Source: Azospirillum sp. SYSU D00513
Lineage (GTDB): Bacteria; Pseudomonadota; Alphaproteobacteria; Azospirillales; Azospirillaceae
Length of the DNA stretch: 64,000 nucleotides
Direction: 5' to 3'
Assembly (NCBI RefSeq): GCF_017356015.1
Contig: NZ_JAFIQV010000002.1
Location: forward strand, 235,654-299,653
Shown here: piece after piece, positions 42,963 through 51,427 of the stretch
How positions within the stretch are numbered: position 1 is the stretch's first letter
How the letters are laid out: the number at the start of each line of letters is the position of its first letter
Notes under the pieces: model-generated
What the model was told of the DNA's origin: nothing
Databases searched by the model: none
What the model saw: only the letters and a program-made list of their open reading frames with translations
Position numbers and translations under genes: made by a program

Positions 42963-43624
42963 GCGCTGCCCTCGCCGTGGGCTATCACGGCAAGGTGCCG
43001 GCGCGCGGCGACTTCGTCGGCCACGGGCTGCCGCGGGGCATCCTCGACCCCTGGGACGGCTGGCTGTCGCAGGGGCTGGCCGAGGCCGCGCGGCAGCTCG
43101 GCGGGCGCTGGGAGCGGGCGGCCGCCGAGGCGCCGGTCTGGCGCTTCGCCCTGTCGGCGGGGCTGTGCGGGGACGCGCCGCTGGTGGGCGTGCTGATGCC
43201 GAGCCTCGACCGGGTCGGGCGCTTCTATCCCTTCACGGTGGCGGCCGCCCTGCGCAGCCCCTCCGCCGGCCCGGTGGCCCTCGCCGCCCTTCCCGTCACC
43301 TGCGCCGGCTGGCTCGCCCGTGCCGAGTCCGTGGCCGCCGCGGCCTGCCGGGAGGGCGCCGACCTCGACGCGCTGCCCGCCCGCATGGCGATCCTCGGCC
43401 GGCCGGAGGTCGAGCGGCGCGCCCTGCCGGCCTCCGTCGTCGAGCGGCTGGTCGGGCCGGTGCCGGAAGGGGCGAGCCTGTGGTGGACCCGCGGCGACGG
43501 CCGTTGCGCGCCGACGATCCTCAGCTGCGCGGGCATGCCGTCGGCCGCCCGCTTCGTGGCGCTGCTGGACGGCGCCTGGGCGAGCCGGGGCTGGGACGAC
43601 CTGGACGCTATTCCCCCAGATTGA
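42959..43624 (+). CDS. tagF: type VI secretion accessory protein TagF
   Basis: The 221-residue protein opens with GYHGKVPARGDFVGHGLPRG, the hallmark of TagF/ImpM, a post-translational repressor of T6SS assembly in other species. Later landmarks are GVLMPSLDRVGRFYPFTV and LWWTRGDG. The ATG overlaps the tssM stop by 4 bases. It meets the OmpA-like gene tail-to-tail with a 17-base overlap. No tssA-K, hcp, vgrG or clpV is within the window. Confidence 0.9.
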   Translation: MSAALAVGYHGKVPARGDFVGHGLPRGILDPWDGWLSQGLAEAARQLGGRWERAAAEAPVWRFALSAGLCGDAPLVGVLMPSLDRVGRFYPFTVAAALRSPSAGPVALAALPVTCAGWLARAESVAAAACREGADLDALPARMAILGRPEVERRALPASVVERLVGPVPEGASLWWTRGDGRCAPTILSCAGMPSAARFVALLDGAWASRGWDDLDAIPPD

Positions 43625-44345
43625 CGATCTCGACCCGCCGGTTCGCCGCCGCGCGCGGGTCGGCCGGATCCAGCGGCTCCCGCGAGCCCATGCCCGCCGT
43701 CTCCAGCCGCGACGGCGCGATGCCGTGCCGCTCCACGAGGTAGGCGGCCACGGCCTCGGCGCGGCGGCGGGACAGGTCGTCGTTGTGCGCGTCGCCGCCG
43801 CGCGCGTCGGAGTGGCCCAGGATCCGGAAGCGCACGCCCTCGGCGCCGGGGGCGGCCATCACCGCGCCCACCCGGTCGAGCACGGCGCGCGAGTCCGCCG
43901 TGATGCGGTCGGAGTCCAGCGCGAAGCCGATGCGGAAGCTCGCCCTCAGCGCCGGCGCCGCCGGGCGGGGCGGGAGGGCGGCCGGGGGAGCCGCCGCCGG
44001 AACCGGGGCGGGGGGAGGGACCGGAACCGGGGCAGGGGAGGGTGCGGGGACCGCCGCGGGCTCCGGCGGAGCGGCGCCGGCCGGCCTGGCGGCCTGGGCC
44101 GGCCGGGGCGCGGGCGGTGCCGGGGGAGCCGGCGGCTCCGGGGGCGGGCGCCGCAGGGTCACCGGCGGGCAGCCCGGCCCGGCAGCACCCAGCAGTGCGG
44201 CCTGGATCTCGCACTCGCTGGGATTCGGCCCGAGCGGGACGGCGGTCTGGGCGAAACCCGGTCCCGGCGGAGCCAATCCCGGCAGGAAAAGGCACGTTGT
44301 CACAGCCACCGCGACGCCCTGCCGGAACCGTTGCAACCCAACCAT
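43608..44345 (-). CDS. OmpA-family outer-membrane-associated protein
   Basis: The 245-residue protein has a signal peptide (MVGLQRFRQGVAVAVTTCLF, cleavage after GFAQ), a long Pro/Ala-rich linker (about residues 60-130) and a C-terminal OmpA peptidoglycan-binding domain (about 135-245) with ILGHSDARGGDAHNDDLSRR and RRVEIVNLGE. It likely sits in the periplasm bound to peptidoglycan. An ATG at 44372 is an alternative start. It overlaps tagF convergently, so it is not in the T6SS operon, though it may be a relict of the same cluster. Confidence 0.85.
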   Translation of the reverse strand: MVGLQRFRQGVAVAVTTCLFLPGLAPPGPGFAQTAVPLGPNPSECEIQAALLGAAGPGCPPVTLRRPPPEPPAPPAPPAPRPAQAARPAGAAPPEPAAVPAPSPAPVPVPPPAPVPAAAPPAALPPRPAAPALRASFRIGFALDSDRITADSRAVLDRVGAVMAAPGAEGVRFRILGHSDARGGDAHNDDLSRRRAEAVAAYLVERHGIAPSRLETAGMGSREPLDPADPRAAANRRVEIVNLGE

Positions 44346-44486
44346 TTTCAACCCGTCTCCGCCTTCCCGCATGGCCGCCCTGCCGCGATGGACCGTTGGG
44401 CCAGCAAATTCAACATGGAATAGTCGTGCGCGGATCTGTACCATCCAGCCTCTATCTTGCGTACTATGCGTGCTCGGGGGAAAGAA

Positions 44487-45515
44487 ATGATGTCTAGGTT
44501 CAAGGCGGTGCTCGCGGGTCTGGCCATGGCCGCTCTGGTGCTGCCGGGCGTCGCGGCCGCGGCCGACTACAAGGCCGAATACAAGCTCTCCACCGTGCTC
44601 GGCAAGCCGACGCCCTGGGGCATCGGCGGCGAGCGCTGGGCCGAGCTGGTCAAGGAGAAGACCGGCGGGCGCATCAATGTGAAGATGTATCCGGGCTCCG
44701 CCCTGGTGAACGGCGACCAGACCAAGGAATTCACCGCACTGCGCCAGGGCGTCATCGACATGGCGGTCGGCTCGACCATCAACTGGTCGCCGCAGGTGAA
44801 GGAGCTGAACCTCTTCGCCCTGCCGTTCCTGATGCCGGACCACAAGGCCATCGACGCCCTGACCAAGGGTCCCGTCGGCAAGCAGCTCTTCGACCTGCTC
44901 GCCACCAAGGACGTGGTGCCGCTGGCCTGGGGCGAGAACGGCTTCCGCGAGGTCTCCAACTCCAAGCGCCCGATCGTCACGCCGGCCGACATGAAGGGCA
45001 TGAAGCTGCGCGTTGTCGGCTCGCCGCTGTTCCTCGACACCTTCACGGCACTCGGCGCCAACCCGACCCAGATGAGCTGGGCCGACGCCCAGCCGGCGCT
45101 GTCCACCGGTGCGGTGGACGGGCAGGAGAACCCGATCGGCGTGTTCGTCGGCGCCAAGCTGCACAGCCTGGAGCAGAAGCACCTGACGCTCTGGGGCTAC
45201 GTCGCCGACCCGCTGATCTTCGTGGTGAACCAGCAGGTCTGGAACAGCTGGTCCAAGGAGGACCAGGAGGCCGTCCGCGCCGCCGCACTCCAGGCCGCGG
45301 CCGAGGAGGTGGCGATCGCCCGCAAGGGCATCACGGCCGAGGACGACAGCCTGCTGAAGGAGATCGAGGGCAACGGCGTCGCCATCGTCCGGCTGACGCC
45401 CGAGCAGCAGAAGTCCTTCCAGGCCGCGACGCGCGGCGTCTATGAGAAGTGGACGAAGACCGTCGGCCCCGACCTCGTGAAGGCGGCCGAAGAGTCCATC
45501 GCCAACCGCAAGTAA
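44487..45515 (+). CDS. dctP: TRAP transporter solute-binding protein (DctP type)
   Basis: The 342-residue periplasmic protein has a signal peptide (FKAVLAGLAMAALVLPG, cleavage after VAAA) and the DctP fold, with KLSTVLGKPTPWGIGGERWA at the start and VKMYPGSALVNGDQTKEFTA, ENGFREVSNSKRPI and LRVVGSPLFLDTFTALGANP later. It captures an organic acid and hands it to DctQM. The ATG at 44487 has a GGGGGAAAGAA leader. A hairpin separates it from dctQ, as often seen when more binding protein than permease is needed. The ligand cannot be told from sequence. Confidence 0.93.
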   Translation: MMSRFKAVLAGLAMAALVLPGVAAAADYKAEYKLSTVLGKPTPWGIGGERWAELVKEKTGGRINVKMYPGSALVNGDQTKEFTALRQGVIDMAVGSTINWSPQVKELNLFALPFLMPDHKAIDALTKGPVGKQLFDLLATKDVVPLAWGENGFREVSNSKRPIVTPADMKGMKLRVVGSPLFLDTFTALGANPTQMSWADAQPALSTGAVDGQENPIGVFVGAKLHSLEQKHLTLWGYVADPLIFVVNQQVWNSWSKEDQEAVRAAALQAAAEEVAIARKGITAEDDSLLKEIEGNGVAIVRLTPEQQKSFQAATRGVYEKWTKTVGPDLVKAAEESIANRK

Positions 45516-45529
45516 GTCCAATCATCTCC

Positions 45530-45565
45530 TCCCCACCCCTTCCCCTGCCGGGGAGGGGGTGGGGA
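45530..45565 (+). terminator. hairpin between dctP and dctQ (probable attenuator or mRNA stabiliser)
   Basis: CCCCACCCCTTCCCC (45531-45545) pairs with GGGGAGGGGGTGGGG (45550-45564) with one bulge. No T run follows, so it likely tunes rather than ends transcription. Confidence 0.7.
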
Positions 45566-45609
45566 TATGCTTTTCAGAAGAAAAAAAGAGACAGCTGCAG
45601 AGACAGTCG

Positions 45610-46209
45610 ATGAGCAACGCCACGAGCACCGCCCTGATGGGCGAAGGGGCGCAGGCCCGGCCGGGGGCGGCGGCGCCGAACGCGGCCCATGCGGAGCCCG
45701 CCCACGCCCCCCTGCCGGGCACGAGCCCGGAGGTCGCCTCCGAATCCTCGGCCGGGCCGGAGACGGTCGAACGCGCGCTGGCCGCCCTGGCCATGGCGGC
45801 GCTCTGCCTCATCACCTTCGCCAACGTGGTCGTGCGCTACCTGACCGACGTGTCGCTGGCCTTCACCGAGGAATATTCGATCTTCCTCATGGTGGTGATG
45901 ACCCTGCTCGGCGCCTCGGCGGCGGTGGCGGCGGACCGGCACATCCGCATCACCTTCTTCACCGGCCTGCTGCCGGCGGGCGCCCGGCGCGCGGCGGACC
46001 TCCTGGCCTGGACGGCCGCCTTCGTCATGTTCGGCTTTCTCGTCTGGTACGGCGGCCGGCTCGCCTACGACCAGTGGCGTTTCGAGGAGACCTCGCCCGG
46101 CCTCGGCAACCCGCAATGGCTCTACACCGTGTGGATGCCGGTGCTGTTCGTGGTGATGATGGTCCGCGTCCTGCTGCGCCTGCGCGCGATCTGGAAGGGG
46201 CGCGCGTGA
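45610..46209 (+). CDS. dctQ: TRAP transporter small permease (DctQ type)
   Basis: The 199-residue inner-membrane protein has about 55 disordered residues rich in Ala and Pro, then four membrane helices (AALAMAALCLITFANVVVRY, TEEYSIFLMVVMTLLGASAA, ADLLAWTAAFVMFGFLVW and WLYTVWMPVLFVVMMVRVLL). ITFANVVVRY and YSIFLMVVMTLLGASAAV are typical of DctQ. It pairs with DctM in the membrane. The stop overlaps the dctM start by one base (TGATG). Confidence 0.92.
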   Translation: MSNATSTALMGEGAQARPGAAAPNAAHAEPAHAPLPGTSPEVASESSAGPETVERALAALAMAALCLITFANVVVRYLTDVSLAFTEEYSIFLMVVMTLLGASAAVAADRHIRITFFTGLLPAGARRAADLLAWTAAFVMFGFLVWYGGRLAYDQWRFEETSPGLGNPQWLYTVWMPVLFVVMMVRVLLRLRAIWKGRA

Positions 46210-47492
46210 TGGCGATCCCGACCCTGTTCCTGGGCTTCCTGGCCCTGCTGGTCGTCGGCGCGCCGCTCGCGGTGGCGCTGGGGCTGGCCGGCACCCTCGC
46301 CATCCTGGAGGCGCAGCTCGGCATCCTGTCGCTGCCGACCAACGTCTATGCGGGCATCGCCAAGTACCCGCTGCTGTCGATCCCCGTCTTCATCCTCGCC
46401 GGCGTGATCTTCGAGCGCGCCGGCGTGGCCGCGCGGATCGTGACCTTCGCGTCCTCCATCGTCGGCGCCCGCAACGGCGGGCTGGCGGTGGTGGCAATCC
46501 TCGTCTGCATGGTCATGGGCGGCATCTCGGGCTCCGGCCCGGCCGACGCGGCGGCGGTCGCCACCGTCATGATTCCCAGCATGCAGCGCGCCGGCTACCC
46601 CAAGGCCTTCTCCGCCAGCGTCATCGCGGCGGCGGCGGCCACGGCCATCCTGATCCCGCCCTCGGTCGCCTTCATCATCTACAGCGTGCTGGTGCCCGCG
46701 GCCTCGATCCCGGCGCTCTTCGCCGCCGGCCTGGTTCCCGGCATCATCGCCGGCCTGTCGCTGCTGGCGCCGACCATCTGGCTGTCGCGCCGCCACGGCT
46801 TCGGGCTGGCCGACACCGGGCCGCGCCCGCCCTTCTGGCAGAGCTTCAAGGGGGCGATCTGGGGCCTGCTGGCGCCCTTCATCATCCTGGGCGGCCTGCG
46901 CACCGGCGCCTTCACGCCCACGGAGGCGGCGGTGGTCGCGGTCTTCTACGGGCTGATGGTCGGGCTGTTCGTCTACCGCGCGCTGACCTGGCGCGGCCTG
47001 TACAACGCGCTGGCCGAATCGGCGGAGATGTCGGCGGTGGTGCTGCTGATCATCGCGCTGTCCAGCGTCTTCGCCTGGGCCGGCAGCACGCTCGGCGCCT
47101 TCGACGCGGTCGCCAGGGCGGCCATGGAGGCGACCGGCAACGAGGTGATCATCCTGCTGCTGCTGAACGTGGCGCTGCTCGGGCTGGGCATGCTGCTGGA
47201 CGCGGTGTCGATCCTGCTGATCCTGCTGCCGCTCCTGACCCCGATCATGGAGGCGTTCAACTGGGACCCGGTGTGGTTCGGCGTCATGCTGACCATGAAC
47301 CTCGCCATCGGCCAGTTCACCCCGCCCATGGCCGTGAACCTGATGGTGACCTCGCGCGTCGCCGACATCCCGATGGAGGCCACGGTGCGCTGGTCCCTGT
47401 GGATGGTCGGCGCGATGGTCGTGGCGCTGATGCTCGTCACCTTCGTGCCGGAACTGTCGCTCTGGCTGCCGCACAGGCTGGGCTACCAGTAA
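46209..47492 (+). CDS. dctM: TRAP transporter large permease (DctM type)
   Basis: The 427-residue protein is the sodium-coupled transport subunit with about 12 membrane helices. DctM landmarks include LLSIPVFILAGVIFERAGVA, MGGISGSGPADAAAVATVMI and ILIPPSVAFIIYS. It is translationally coupled to dctQ (TGATG). It ends just before a bidirectional terminator shared with the convergent EamA gene. Confidence 0.94.
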   Translation: MAIPTLFLGFLALLVVGAPLAVALGLAGTLAILEAQLGILSLPTNVYAGIAKYPLLSIPVFILAGVIFERAGVAARIVTFASSIVGARNGGLAVVAILVCMVMGGISGSGPADAAAVATVMIPSMQRAGYPKAFSASVIAAAAATAILIPPSVAFIIYSVLVPAASIPALFAAGLVPGIIAGLSLLAPTIWLSRRHGFGLADTGPRPPFWQSFKGAIWGLLAPFIILGGLRTGAFTPTEAAVVAVFYGLMVGLFVYRALTWRGLYNALAESAEMSAVVLLIIALSSVFAWAGSTLGAFDAVARAAMEATGNEVIILLLLNVALLGLGMLLDAVSILLILLPLLTPIMEAFNWDPVWFGVMLTMNLAIGQFTPPMAVNLMVTSRVADIPMEATVRWSLWMVGAMVVALMLVTFVPELSLWLPHRLGYQ

Positions 47493-47521
47493 GCCGGCGG
47501 GCGCCGGCGTCCGCGCAAAGA

Positions 47522-47553
47522 AAAAGGCCGGTTCCTTCGGGGACCGGCCTTTT
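47522..47553. terminator. bidirectional terminator between dctM and the EamA gene
   Basis: AAAAGGCCGGTTCC (47522-47535) pairs with GGGACCGGCCTTTT (47540-47553) around a TTCG tetraloop, with one G-U pair. It serves both convergent genes. Confidence 0.88.
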
Positions 47554-47588
47554 CCGTTCCTGTCCCGACAATGCCGGGAGATGTGCCG

Positions 47589-48512
47589 TCAGGCGGGCTT
47601 CTTCCGCGAGGCGAGCACGATGCCCGCGGCGATCAGCGCGATGCCGACGGCGTGGTAGAGGTGCGGCTGCTCGCCCAGCAGCAGCATGGCGAGCAGGCTG
47701 CCGAAGACCGGGACCAGATGGATCGACAGGCCGGCCACGTTCGCTCCGGCGAGCGCGACCGCGCGGTTGAAGCAGAGATAGGCCAGGATCGAGGCGCAGA
47801 CCGCCGTGTAGGCGATGCTGCCCAGCGCCTGGGGCGAGAGCGGCATGGGGAAGCCCGACGCCGTCTCCCACAGGTAGAAGGGCAGCAGCAGCGCCGCCCC
47901 TACCAGGAAGGTGGCGACGACGAAGCTCAGGGGATGGACCGCGGGCCGGCGCCGCAGCAGGGCGGTGTAGGCGGCGTAGCAGACCACCGCGACGAAGATC
48001 CAGAGGTCGCCGCCGTTGAACTCCAGCCGCAGCAGGACGCCGGGATCGCCGTGCGCGATCAGCGTGGCCGCACCCGCCAGCGACACCAGGATGCCCAGCC
48101 CCTGCAAGGCCGTCACCCGGTCGCGGAACAGGGCGAGGCTCATCAGCACGATCAGCACGGGCATGGCGGACTGGATCATCACGCCGTTGATCGCCGTGGT
48201 GGTGCGCAGCCCCAGATAGAGGAAGGTGTTGAAGACGCCGATCCCCAGCGCCCCCAGCACCAGCACGATCCGCCAGCGGGCGGCGAGCGTCCGGGCGTCG
48301 GCGCGCAGGTGCGGCCAGGCGAAGGGCAGCACGATCAGCGCGCCGACGAACCAGCGCCAGAAAGCCAGCCCGACCGGCGGGACGACGCCCGCCGCCGCGC
48401 GGCCGATGACCGCGTTGCCGGCCCAGAAGAGCGGCGGCATGATCATCATCAGCCACAACTGGTCGAACAGCCGGTCGACCAGCCCGCGCGGGGCGCCGTT
48501 GGCGTGCGCCAT
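47589..48512 (-). CDS. EamA/DMT-family membrane transporter
   Basis: The 307-residue protein has ten hydrophobic helices in two EamA repeats. Landmarks are PLFWAGNAVIGRAAAGVVPP and WRWFVGALIVLPFAW in the first, and VCASILAYLCFNRAVALAGA and PVFGSLLAMLLLGEQPHLYH in the second. This family exports metabolites; the substrate is unknown. I chose the ATG at 48512. The arginine/glycine-rich gene ends seven bases upstream, so both are likely in one operon. Confidence 0.9.
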   Translation of the reverse strand: MAHANGAPRGLVDRLFDQLWLMMIMPPLFWAGNAVIGRAAAGVVPPVGLAFWRWFVGALIVLPFAWPHLRADARTLAARWRIVLVLGALGIGVFNTFLYLGLRTTTAINGVMIQSAMPVLIVLMSLALFRDRVTALQGLGILVSLAGAATLIAHGDPGVLLRLEFNGGDLWIFVAVVCYAAYTALLRRRPAVHPLSFVVATFLVGAALLLPFYLWETASGFPMPLSPQALGSIAYTAVCASILAYLCFNRAVALAGANVAGLSIHLVPVFGSLLAMLLLGEQPHLYHAVGIALIAAGIVLASRKKPA

Positions 48513-48519
48513 GGCCGGA

Positions 48520-48828
48520 TCAGCCGCGCCGCGGGCCGCGGGACTCGCCGCGCGGCCCGCCGCCACGCGGCCCGCCGCCACGGGGGCCGTCGGCGCGGGG
48601 GCCATCACCACGGGGACCATTCCCGCGCGGCCTATCGGCGGAGGCCGGCTTGCGCAGCTCCTCCTCCAGATCCCGGATGCGCTTGACCATGGCCTCGCGG
48701 ATGGCCGGGGCGGCGTGCGACTTCAGGGACGCCAGCTGGTCCTTGAGCTGCGCGAGCTGCGCCTGCTTCTGCTCGCGCGTGCGCTTGATGGCGACGTTGT
48801 CGGAATGCTGGCCTTCGAAGGCGCGCAT
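48520..48828 (-). CDS. small protein with coiled coil and Arg/Gly-rich tail
   Basis: The 102-residue protein has an N-terminal helix likely to form a coiled coil (KRTREQKQAQLAQLKDQLAS, then IREAMVKRIRDLEEELRKP) and a C-terminal tail of short GPRG units (GPRGDGPRADGPRGGGPRGG). Arg/Gly tails of this kind usually bind RNA. It resembles no family I can name. It starts at 48828 and is followed closely by the EamA gene. The repetitive DNA of the tail is at 48522-48635. Confidence 0.7.
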   Translation of the reverse strand: MRAFEGQHSDNVAIKRTREQKQAQLAQLKDQLASLKSHAAPAIREAMVKRIRDLEEELRKPASADRPRGNGPRGDGPRADGPRGGGPRGGGPRGESRGPRRG

Positions 48829-48985
48829 GAAAGGACCTCTTCAAATCTCTCGGGGCCACGGGTGCCGGAGCCGGCCGCCGCGGGAGGGCGGATTATTGAA
48901 GCGTCGCCGTGGCCGGCGCAAGGGGCAGGGATGTGACCGGGCGGGGACGCGCGGGAGGGCGTTGCGGCAACCCGGGGGAGGGGGG

Positions 48986-49354
48986 CTAGAAGTTCCGCAC
49001 CGTCTCGGCGTCGGCGAGCAGCTCCGCCAGCCGCTGCAGCAGCAGCTTGGGGCTGACCGGCTTGTTGAAGACCGCCGTCTGGCGGCCGTTCAGGTCTTCC
49101 GCTCCGGCGTAGCCGGTCACGACGATGGCGGGGAGCGCGGGGTGGCGTTCGCGCAGGCGGATCAGCAGGTCGCGCCCGCCCATGCGCGGCATGGTCAGGT
49201 CGGTGACCAGGGCGTCGGCCGGGTCGCGCTCGAAGGCCTCGAGCGCCGCGATGCCGTCATGGGCGACGGTGACGCGGTAGCCCTCCGCCTCGATCACGCT
49301 GCGGAACAGCATCGCGATCATCACCTCGTCGTCCACCACCAGGATGTGCGCCAT
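48986..49354 (-). CDS. CheY-like response regulator
   Basis: The 122-residue receiver has ILVVDDEVMIA, VTDLTMPRMGG (phospho-acceptor Asp), VVTGYAG (Thr) and FNKPVSP (Lys). It begins 6 bases after the LOV kinase stop codon, so it is co-transcribed with that kinase and is its likely phospho-target. No output domain is present. Confidence 0.9.
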   Translation of the reverse strand: MAHILVVDDEVMIAMLFRSVIEAEGYRVTVAHDGIAALEAFERDPADALVTDLTMPRMGGRDLLIRLRERHPALPAIVVTGYAGAEDLNGRQTAVFNKPVSPKLLLQRLAELLADAETVRNF

Positions 49355-49360
49355 CGCCGC

Positions 49361-51139
49361 TCAGCCCTCGTTCCGGGGCCGGCCCGGCCGGTCGGGCGGG
49401 GTGCGTTCGGCGGGCTGGAGGGCGGTGCGGACGCGGTCGGCCAGTTCGGTGCGCCGGTAGGGCTTGCTCAGCACGCTCATGCCCGAGCCGCTGGCCCCCT
49501 CCGCGACCAGATCGTCCATGTAGCCGGTCGTCAGCAGCACCGGCAGGCCGGGCAGGCGCTCCCGTACGCGCTTGGCGAGCACCACCCCGTTCATGCCGCC
49601 GGGCATGACGAGGTCGGTGAAGAGCAGGTCGATCCCGCCGGCACGCTCCAGCAGCTCAAGCGCCTCCTCCCCGCTGCGGGCGGCCAGGACGCGGTAGCCC
49701 TGGCCGCGCAGGTAGCCCTCGGCGACGTGGCGCACGTCGTCGCTGTCCTCCACCAGGAGGATCGTCCGCGCCGAGGCACCCGCATCCTTTGCCCCGCCGG
49801 CGTCCGGCGACGGTTGCGCGACCATCGGCTGCGGCGGCACGGCCCGTTCGGTGGCCAGGGGGAAGAACATGCGCACCGTCGTGCCCTTGCCCGGCGCGCT
49901 GTCGATCTCCAGCCGGCCGTGCGACTGCTGGACGAAGCCGTGCACCATGGCGAGCCCGAGGCCGGTGCCCGGCCCCTTGGTGGTGAAGAAGGGTTCGATG
50001 GCCCGCTGCAGCACGTCGGCGGTCATGCCCGTCCCCTCGTCATGGACGCAGAGAACGGCGTAGCGGCCGGGCGGCAGGTGGTGGGCGGCGGCCTTGGCGT
50101 CGAGCGTCTTCGTCGCCGTGGCGACGGTCACCCGACCACCGTCCGGCATGGCGTCGCGCGCGTTGATCAGCACGTTCAGCAGCGCCATCTCCAGATGGAC
50201 CGGGTCCAGCGTGCAGGCCGGCAGCCCCGGTTTGAGATCGAGGCGCAGGTCCACCTCTTCGCCCAGCGTGCGGACCAGCATCTCGCTGAACTCGACGATC
50301 AGCGTGTTCAGATTGACGCTGCGCGGCTCCAGCCGCTGCTTGCGCGCGAAGGAGAGGAGCTGCTGCGTCAGCCGCGCGCCCTGCTGCGCCGCGCGGTCGG
50401 CGTGCTCCAGGGCGCGGCGCAGCTCCTGGTCCTCGCCCGTGCGCTCCAGCGCCAGTTCCAGATTGCCGGTGACGACCTGGAGGAGGTTGTTGAAGTCGTG
50501 CGCGAGGCCGGCGGTGAGCTGGCCGATGGCCTCCATCTTCTGCGCCTGGCGGAAGGATTGCTCCGACACGCGGCGGCGGGTCACGTCCATCTGCGACGCG
50601 AAGAAATAGAGGATCCTGCCGTCCTGGTCGAAGATCGGCCCGATGAACAGCGCGTTCCAGAAGGGCGTGCCGTCCTTCTTGTAGTTCAGGATCTCCACCG
50701 CGATGGCGCGTTCCTGCCGGACGGCGGCGCGGACCTCCGCGACCGTGTCGGGGTCGGTCTCCGCCCCCTGCAGGAAGCGGCAGTTGCGGCCCAGAACCTC
50801 CTTTTCGTCGAAGAGGGTGAGGTCGAGGAAGGCGCGGTTGGCGAAGACGATGGGGTTGTCCGGCTGGTTTGGGTCGGTGACGGTCATCGGCATGCGCGTC
50901 ATCTCGACCGCGGCGAAGAAGACGTTGCCGCGGTCGTCCAGCCCGGGGCGGGTGATGTAGCTCTCCTGCCAGTGGCGCAGGCCCAGCTCCCCCTGTGGGG
51001 AAAAGCTCATCCCCTCATGCTCGCCCGCGGCCGGGCGGCCGGCGCTCTGGCCGCCCCCCGGTCCGTCGCCCGTTCCGCTGCCCTGGATGTCGAGCGGCGG
51101 CAGAGCCTCCGGTGTGTTCCCTGCGCTGTCGCCCGCCAT
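49361..51139 (-). CDS. LOV-domain hybrid histidine kinase (putative blue-light sensor)
   Basis: The 592-residue protein has an N-terminal disordered region, a PAS/LOV domain (about residues 75-190) with the complete flavin motif GRNCRFLQG (Cys120 is the expected photo-adduct), a kinase domain with phospho-His214 in GLAHDFNNLLQ, the ATPase part (NVLINARDAM, TGLGLAMVHGF), and a C-terminal receiver (Asp509 in LLFTDLVMPGG). Light on LOV is expected to switch kinase activity. It is followed 6 bases later by a single receiver gene. FMN binding is inferred from the motif. Confidence 0.9.
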   Translation of the reverse strand: MAGDSAGNTPEALPPLDIQGSGTGDGPGGGQSAGRPAAGEHEGMSFSPQGELGLRHWQESYITRPGLDDRGNVFFAAVEMTRMPMTVTDPNQPDNPIVFANRAFLDLTLFDEKEVLGRNCRFLQGAETDPDTVAEVRAAVRQERAIAVEILNYKKDGTPFWNALFIGPIFDQDGRILYFFASQMDVTRRRVSEQSFRQAQKMEAIGQLTAGLAHDFNNLLQVVTGNLELALERTGEDQELRRALEHADRAAQQGARLTQQLLSFARKQRLEPRSVNLNTLIVEFSEMLVRTLGEEVDLRLDLKPGLPACTLDPVHLEMALLNVLINARDAMPDGGRVTVATATKTLDAKAAAHHLPPGRYAVLCVHDEGTGMTADVLQRAIEPFFTTKGPGTGLGLAMVHGFVQQSHGRLEIDSAPGKGTTVRMFFPLATERAVPPQPMVAQPSPDAGGAKDAGASARTILLVEDSDDVRHVAEGYLRGQGYRVLAARSGEEALELLERAGGIDLLFTDLVMPGGMNGVVLAKRVRERLPGLPVLLTTGYMDDLVAEGASGSGMSVLSKPYRRTELADRVRTALQPAERTPPDRPGRPRNEG

Positions 51140-51427
51140 CCGTCACTCCCGTCCATCCGGGCCCGGAACCCGGCCCGCGGCATTGGTGCGCCGCCGCTTT
51201 CCATGTCTCGGCGCGTGTTTTTCCAAAAACGCGTGCCTAGCATCAATAGGCCGAAGGGCAGGAAGGCACGGCAGGATGGTCGATTTTCGTTCCGCCCGCC
51301 GCCCGGCGCGCAGGACCGGATGCCGGGCCGCTCCCCTCGTCGGCGAGCAAGGCGCCCGTCGCGGAAAAGGAACCGTGAAACGGGCTGGCGCGGGGGAGGT
51401 TCCCCGGACGGTCCGGGAAGGGGCGTC

